The notes under the pieces are model-generated. The model made no database searches. It was not told the DNA's origin and worked only from the letters and a program-made list of their open reading frames with translations. The position numbers and the translations under genes are program-made. Positions 59,201 through 64,000 of a stretch of 64,000 bases of DNA are shown one piece after another. Numbering within the stretch: the first letter of the stretch is position 1; every line of letters starts with the position of its first letter. Origin of the DNA: Gnomoniopsis sp. IMI 355080 (Eukaryota > Ascomycota > Sordariomycetes > Diaporthales > Gnomoniaceae); assembly GCA_027946555.1 (NCBI GenBank), contig JAPEVC010000008.1:248001-312000 (forward strand), in the 5' to 3' direction.

Positions 59201-60310
59201 GGCCGCCGTGATGCCACACTCGGCCGCAAGTGAGGCGCACGAGTCTCCTGAGACAGCCTGTACAGTTGTGCAATCTGTGTCCCTCGCGTCCAGCTTGCCA
59301 TCGACACGTGAAGAGGACGAAGATCTGCTGGCCAATGTCGAGGAGTCCGTGCCAAGTATGGTGCTAGTATTGCTCAATGAAGTCGAGTTGCTACCCAAGA
59401 GCGACGGGGTTTGGTAGGAGATTTCAAGCCATTTAGCGTCGACTTCGCCGTCGAGGCTGGTGACGCAGGTGTTTCTCTTCCACGACTGCACCGCCACTTG
59501 AGCAGAGGAAAGGTCCGAGCTGGTGGTTATGTAGATGCCCAGGGAGTATCGAGCTGAGTAATTGTCGCAGAGCTGAACCAGGAGCTCTTGCGGCATCCGC
59601 GATTGGCTCTGTAGGTATGTGGTGAGCTGGCCAAGAACGGAGGAGACAAGCGCCTGACTGGTCAGCTTGGCGCCCGCATACACTCCAATGGCGACCGTTC
59701 CAGAGACGGCGAAGTTGATGGTATCGTTGCAGCTAGCACCCGACAGTGTCGAGAATGCCTGGAGCTGTGTCAAAGCATCTACAGCGTCGTTCACTGCCGT
59801 CGAGGATGATGCGAATGATGCGGAAGAGGAGCGAAGTTCTAGTGATGCTGTCACATCCTTCTGCGAAACACCATTGTGCTGGGGACATGATGCTTTGTCG
59901 GAAGACGACGTTGCTGTGTCCAGATTCGCCACGCAAGCAGCAACACTGGTGGGTGAGCCAAGTTCACTAATTGATTGAAACAAGGCAAAGTCGAGGAGCA
60001 TGGTGCCATTGCAAGCGGCAAGGCGGTCAAGGCTGTGGTATACAAACCAGTTTTTGGTGTCTGCGACACAGGGCTGTGGACAGCTCCGAGCCGTCTTTGG
60101 GTTGCCCTTGGGAGTGTAGTTACCGGCCAACACGGAGGCCTTGATTGCGCTCAGATCCGGTGTGGCTGTGGCCGCTGCGGGACGCGTGGCGATGAGGGTA
60201 TCAGCCATCAACGCTTCCAGAGACTGGCTGGCGACGGCATGGACCGCCGGGCTCAGTGCGAAAGCGCTATTGACAAGCCAAGCAAGGGCGAGTGAGACGA
60301 GAGGCGCCAT
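56241..60310 (-). CDS. LysM/class V (GH18) chitinase, subgroup C type
   Basis: A secreted chitin hydrolase with the domain order of the fungal killer-toxin-like chitinases. Minus-strand exons are 60310-58302, 58248-57245, 57151-57034, 56972-56665 and 56548-56241 (1248 aa to the first stop). The start at 60310 gives a signal peptide (APLVSLALAWLVNSAFA). Residues ~20-330 are the Cys-poor N-terminal region, followed by two LysM domains (~345-400 and ~407-459, both with GDSC), a hevein-type chitin-binding domain (~470-516, ACCDIWGECG) and the GH18 barrel from ~553. The catalytic DGIDWDWE ends at Glu671, whose codon follows intron 1. A Thr/Ser/Pro linker comes after. The C-terminal domain lies beyond a frame break (see 55826-56240). 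Likely roles are hyphal competition or cell-wall remodelling. Confidence 0.88.
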
Positions 60311-61198
60311 CGTGGTTCGTCCCATGCATGGGAGTGTGAATGCGAAAGTGAGAAAGGTGTGCACTGTGATTTGTGAGCCAAGTGCCAAACGACCTTCTTC
60401 TATATGTGGATGGCGAACAGCGCACCTCTCAACTGACAACCACGATCGGAACTCCAGGCGGATAGCCTGATTGGGCAATGGCCAAACGAAGAGAATAAAG
60501 GCATGATGTATCCGATACTTCTCAACTACATACCATCATCCTCTCGCCACGACGGATTATCACGGCTGTACGGCATGCGAGGCTGTGAGCTACGAGATGT
60601 AAATTGCTCAGAATCCACACAAGCGCAAGGCTAGAGCAAGGCTAGCTGGGTAATTGCTTACAGCATGTTTGAAACAGGACCAATCCGATCTGACGTAATC
60701 AATAGATATGGGAATTATTTTCTTTCCTCGGGTGATGAGCCCTCTTACGGAGCATGAAGGATTTGAACTGTACGCGGGGGTGAAGGATGCAATTTGCGCA
60801 AACCTTACACCTTCCGAAACGGGGCCAACCTGATCTGACCGCATAGGGGGCCCGAATTGCACTGTGCCAGGCTGCAGGATGGCAGCTTTGGCGAGGTTTG
60901 CGTGATGCATATCGAATTGGTCGTGATGATTCCTCCATCTGCGCTCAGTGTCAGCATGGCAACAAGGCAATCAGGTAGACAGAGTCAGACGCGTGTCCAG
61001 TAGCGCAGAAATTATGGAGATGAAATGGAAGTACACCCTCGAGGTAGGAAACAAAGTTGAAAGTAGGGTAATGTGCAGGATTGCTAACTTCTGTCCCAAG
61101 CTCCCCTGGGTCGTCTAAACATCTAGTCACGACGTCCTCTGTTGACTGACCTCATCTTCGGACCGAGATCCATTGTCCACTGTCACAACAACGCCGCA
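60311..61198. promoter_or_regulatory. Divergent promoter of chitinase and metallopeptidase
   Basis: An 890-bp region between two divergently transcribed genes for secreted proteins. It contains two similar words, CAATCCGATCTGACGTAATC near 60681 and CAACCTGATCTGACCGCATA near 60827, which may be a repeated control site. Shared regulation is inferred. Confidence 0.45.
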
Positions 61199-62502
61199 AT
61201 GTTGTTCCAATTCTTGTTCGTCCTGGCACCGCTCTGCACCTTAGGTTTCTGTCGTGCTCTTACCATCCCAGATCTTCGCAAGCCTGAAGTTCTGGATCAT
61301 TACAACGCTACTCTGAACGCCCGAGTCGTGTTGCCTGACCCAACCCAGGCCGCAAACCCGAAGACGACGAACCTGTTCTCTGTGGGCACAGCTGCGACTC
61401 CGGGAAACTGTCTTTCCGATACAAGTACCATAGATGGCTGGTTGGAAGAATCCGTGGATCTTCACAATGCCGCCACGAGCGTATTTGCGTACTGGCAGAG
61501 CAGCTCAGCATGTCGCTACCTGCTGGCTGCGTGGCTGGGAGTGGAATTCTCGAAAAGCAATGGCGTGTGGTCAGTTGCTACTAGCAGCCAGGCCAATTTC
61601 AATACCATCGAGTGTAAGTGCTTCACCTTGCCTTCACCAAATTATGTACACTGATGTCTCGTACTGACTGGTACCAAATAGCTCGTATGAGTTCTGTGTC
61701 GGTGTTTCTCAACGGGGGTGGCGTGTCCAGCCCAGTGACGAACGCGCCTCCGTGGATCTTTTGCGGAGGCGGCTTTGCAAACTACCAACCCTGGGGTCAA
61801 CCAGCCATGGACCACGCTGGGCAATATATCCCCAATGGCTACGCGTCGGACGGCGTGACGGTTACCAGTTACTTGACGGTCCAAGAGGCTTTTCCGAGCT
61901 TGTTTGCCCAATACACTCCAAGTGCTCCCTGGCTCCCTTACTGGATAACGGCGTTGGACGGGTACTATTTTGACAAGAAGGAAATTTGTTCCAGCCAAAC
62001 CACTCAAAGATACGCATCCACGACAACCCGCGGTTATACACCGCAAAACCAGTACGTCGCGGTGAGCTCTTGGGACAGGAATGTGTTCTTCTGTCCTCGT
62101 GCCTTTTCGCCAACTACCGTCGCCAACCCGAGCACGGCCCATTCCGTAGCTAGCCTAGCGACGGCGGTGTCAACGGGCATGTATCCCACATCTCCCTTTC
62201 CACAGGCGGCGTTGGACCAATACATTCCCCTTAGTGGTACCATGTACCACGAGCTCTACCACATCACAGACTCAGCTCAGACCTCGAACGATGCCGTCGG
62301 CGCTGTCGGGCTTGCCTCTCGTTCCGCCATCACGGGTAGCCCTGTAGACAAGGCGACGTTGACTGGCAACGCGGAATCGTATCTGTATTTTGCCATGGCA
62401 GCTTACATGTATTTGAACGCACCGGGCTCGACCCCTCCGGTCTTGTTTCTCCAGGGCGGCCTCCCTATGTTAGCATCAGATGCCGTTGCTAAATGGGGTT
62501 AA
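61199..62502 (+). CDS. Secreted HExxH metallopeptidase-like protein (M35/lysine-specific type)
   Basis: Two exons, 61199-61613 and 61682-62502; 411 aa. The start at 61199 gives a signal peptide (MLFQFLFVLAPLCTLGFCRA). A zinc-binding HELYH sits at 328-332 in SGTMYHELYHITD, with acidic residues shortly after. A later NAESYLYFAMAAYM resembles the NAxxY segment near the end of deuterolysin-like and lysine-specific metallo-endopeptidases. Cysteines are few. I infer a secreted zinc peptidase, but the third ligand is not obvious and the GTxDxxYG motif of classic deuterolysins is absent. It is divergent from the chitinase and upstream of a LysM gene. Confidence 0.72.
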
Positions 62503-63609
62503 ACACTCCATCTAAGTTGGCCACCTGACCGAGAGTTGTTTCCGATGAGCCATGCACTGTATTTTCACGAGGCCAGTCCATGGGGGCTCGTGTCGGTGGA
62601 CGTGATAATTGTCGTCTAGCCTTTGTCATTACCAAATAATGAATAATTGCTGTCCTTCACATACAGACGTATTTAGAGAGATCTTGGATTATCAGTCTTC
62701 ACTTATATACTATGAGCCCGATGTCGTAGGCATAACTCTTGTCTCGAACACATGAGCCGTCATGCCGATAAATTAGCAATGGGTGGCAGTCGGAGTGAAT
62801 TATCCCTTCGATGAAAGAAAACAAAGAAGTGGGTGAGGGGGGGGTGGCAATAATTCCATAGACCGGACAAACGGCTCTTGAGAGAACAGAGCTCACTGCC
62901 CCTGTGTACATACAGAGTGGAACTGTCTCTCTGTCGGCGTGTAATGGGTGCGATGGGGATAGCGCAGTCTGCAGCTGACAGCTAATAATCGAGTACCTAG
63001 CCTGCGGTGTCCCCCATCAGCACGTTGACTGCCATGTTCAAGGCTGAGATACGGATGACTTGGCTGCGGCAAATCGCAGTAGCCATCGTCCAGTGATTCG
63101 GGTATTCGTCCGAGCACCACAAAGGCCATTCTTTGCGGAGAACCGCATTTGTTGAAATTGCCGTTACATTCTAAGGCCAAAGGAGCGCTATTCATGCAGG
63201 GCTTCGGCTACTAGGCACTAAGAAGCCCTGTGAATTCGCTGCGAATCCGCATAAAGGAGATGAGGGCTGACGTCTGAAAGGCACCCAAAGTCGCCCGGGA
63301 GTCACTGCGACCTGAAGGATACACACTTTGCACGATCGAAGCTGCGCTCGGCTTACTCAAGTCCACACATTTGTCAATGGCCCACTCAGCCATCGGCTTA
63401 GCCTCGGTCGGGCTACGATGAGGAAGAAAGACGAGATTCATCCAAAAGCCCAAAGGCTCCAAGCACCCGCATATTAGTTGGCCTCTATGCTCTCTGAGAT
63501 CTACACTCCGAGTCATCTTCTGCTGGCCATCCTCTCCCCCTGCTCTCAGCCTGCTACAGTCTGCTCTTTTCATCTCTCCTGCAACCCGGCACCCGCATCA
63601 GAGAACAAG
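62503..63609. other. Spacer upstream of LysM gene
   Basis: About 1.1 kb with a G-run near 62837; no gene recognised. The right end should carry the LysM gene's promoter. Confidence 0.45.
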
Positions 63610-64000
63610 ATGGTGAGGCCTTGTCTTGCCTGGCCCCTCTCGGCCCTCGTTCTTCGCTCGGCGGAAGCGTATCTGGTGTCTCCTGATGGGACGGCAGCCC
63701 CAGGCGCCACTGAGGACTGCAGCGCCTGGGTGCAAGACAGTAATCTGTTGACCTGTGCCATCATAGAGGCGAGTTTCGGCATGACGGAGGCCCAATTCGA
63801 GGAATGGAACCCGAGCACTGCACTTTTGGGCGACTGCGCCTTGATTGAAGGGCTCTACTACTGTGTCGAAGTCAACTTCCAGGCCCTCACCACCTCGGCG
63901 AGCACGGTAACCATCACAACAACCTCGAGCACGACAAATGGGATCGTCACGCCCACTCCTGTTCAGACCGGCATGGTCAGTAATTGTGACGACTTTTATT
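63610..64000 (+). CDS. LysM-domain secreted protein, 5' part (cut by window end)
   Basis: The frame opens at 63610 with a signal peptide (CLAWPLSALVLRSAEA) and stays open to the window edge (130 codons). The first LysM is at about residues 30-75, with the fungal pattern CSAWVQDSNLLTCAIIEASF and FEEWNPS...C. A Thr/Ser-rich linker follows, and the sequence ends at NCDDFY, the start of another LysM. Such proteins bind chitin and can shield hyphae or mask chitin from hosts; they are frequently neighbours of LysM chitinases, as here. Confidence 0.85.
   Translation, partial: MVRPCLAWPLSALVLRSAEAYLVSPDGTAAPGATEDCSAWVQDSNLLTCAIIEASFGMTEAQFEEWNPSTALLGDCALIEGLYYCVEVNFQALTTSASTVTITTTSSTTNGIVTPTPVQTGMVSNCDDFY

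Overview
The window is nuclear DNA of a filamentous ascomycete (Pezizomycotina; a Sordariomycete is my guess, not shown). The support is many 50-130 nt GT-AG introns with CTAAC/CTAAT-type branch sites, HET-domain and ankyrin genes, SRPK-like kinases, class V LysM chitinase, a chimeric terpene synthase, and no operon-like packing. I reconstructed exon structures by hand from frame, splice signals and motif continuity. I saw no rRNA, convincing tRNA or CRISPR array.

Layout. 0.7-2.3 kb: mitochondrial phenylalanyl-tRNA synthetase (housekeeping). 3.3-14.1 kb: a compact candidate terpenoid cluster with a bZIP regulator (-), a cytochrome P450 (-), a divergently transcribed prenyltransferase/terpene-cyclase chimera (+) and an MFS exporter (+). 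The P450 and the synthase share a 1 kb bidirectional promoter. 15-20 kb: a STAND/NACHT-like remnant, an SRPK-like kinase with an altered catalytic loop, and an unassigned conserved protein. 20.8-22.8 kb: a second P450 that may or may not belong to the cluster.

24-33 kb and 42-46.5 kb form a graveyard of nonself-recognition-type genes: a HET gene with two frame breaks and a Pro/Tyr/Gly-rich tail, a HET C-terminal relic, ankyrin-type pieces, a frameshifted ankyrin protein and a broken HET gene. Within it lie an intact secreted DUF3500-like protein and a damaged nucleotidyltransferase-like gene. 35.4-41.7 kb: a large secretory heme-peroxidase/dioxygenase fused through a transmembrane segment to a P450, followed by an alpha/beta hydrolase; this looks like an oxylipin-type pair.

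48-64 kb is an extracellular-enzyme stretch: a cutinase-family esterase with cysteine-rich tail modules, a BBE-like bicovalent FAD oxidase, an LRR protein, a LysM/GH18 chitinase whose 3' end is decayed, an HExxH metallopeptidase, and the start of a LysM protein cut by the window edge. The last three probably act together on chitin or host interaction.

A perfect 10-bp palindrome, TACCTAGGTA, occurs seven times, always between genes, including twice in the P450/terpene-synthase promoter.
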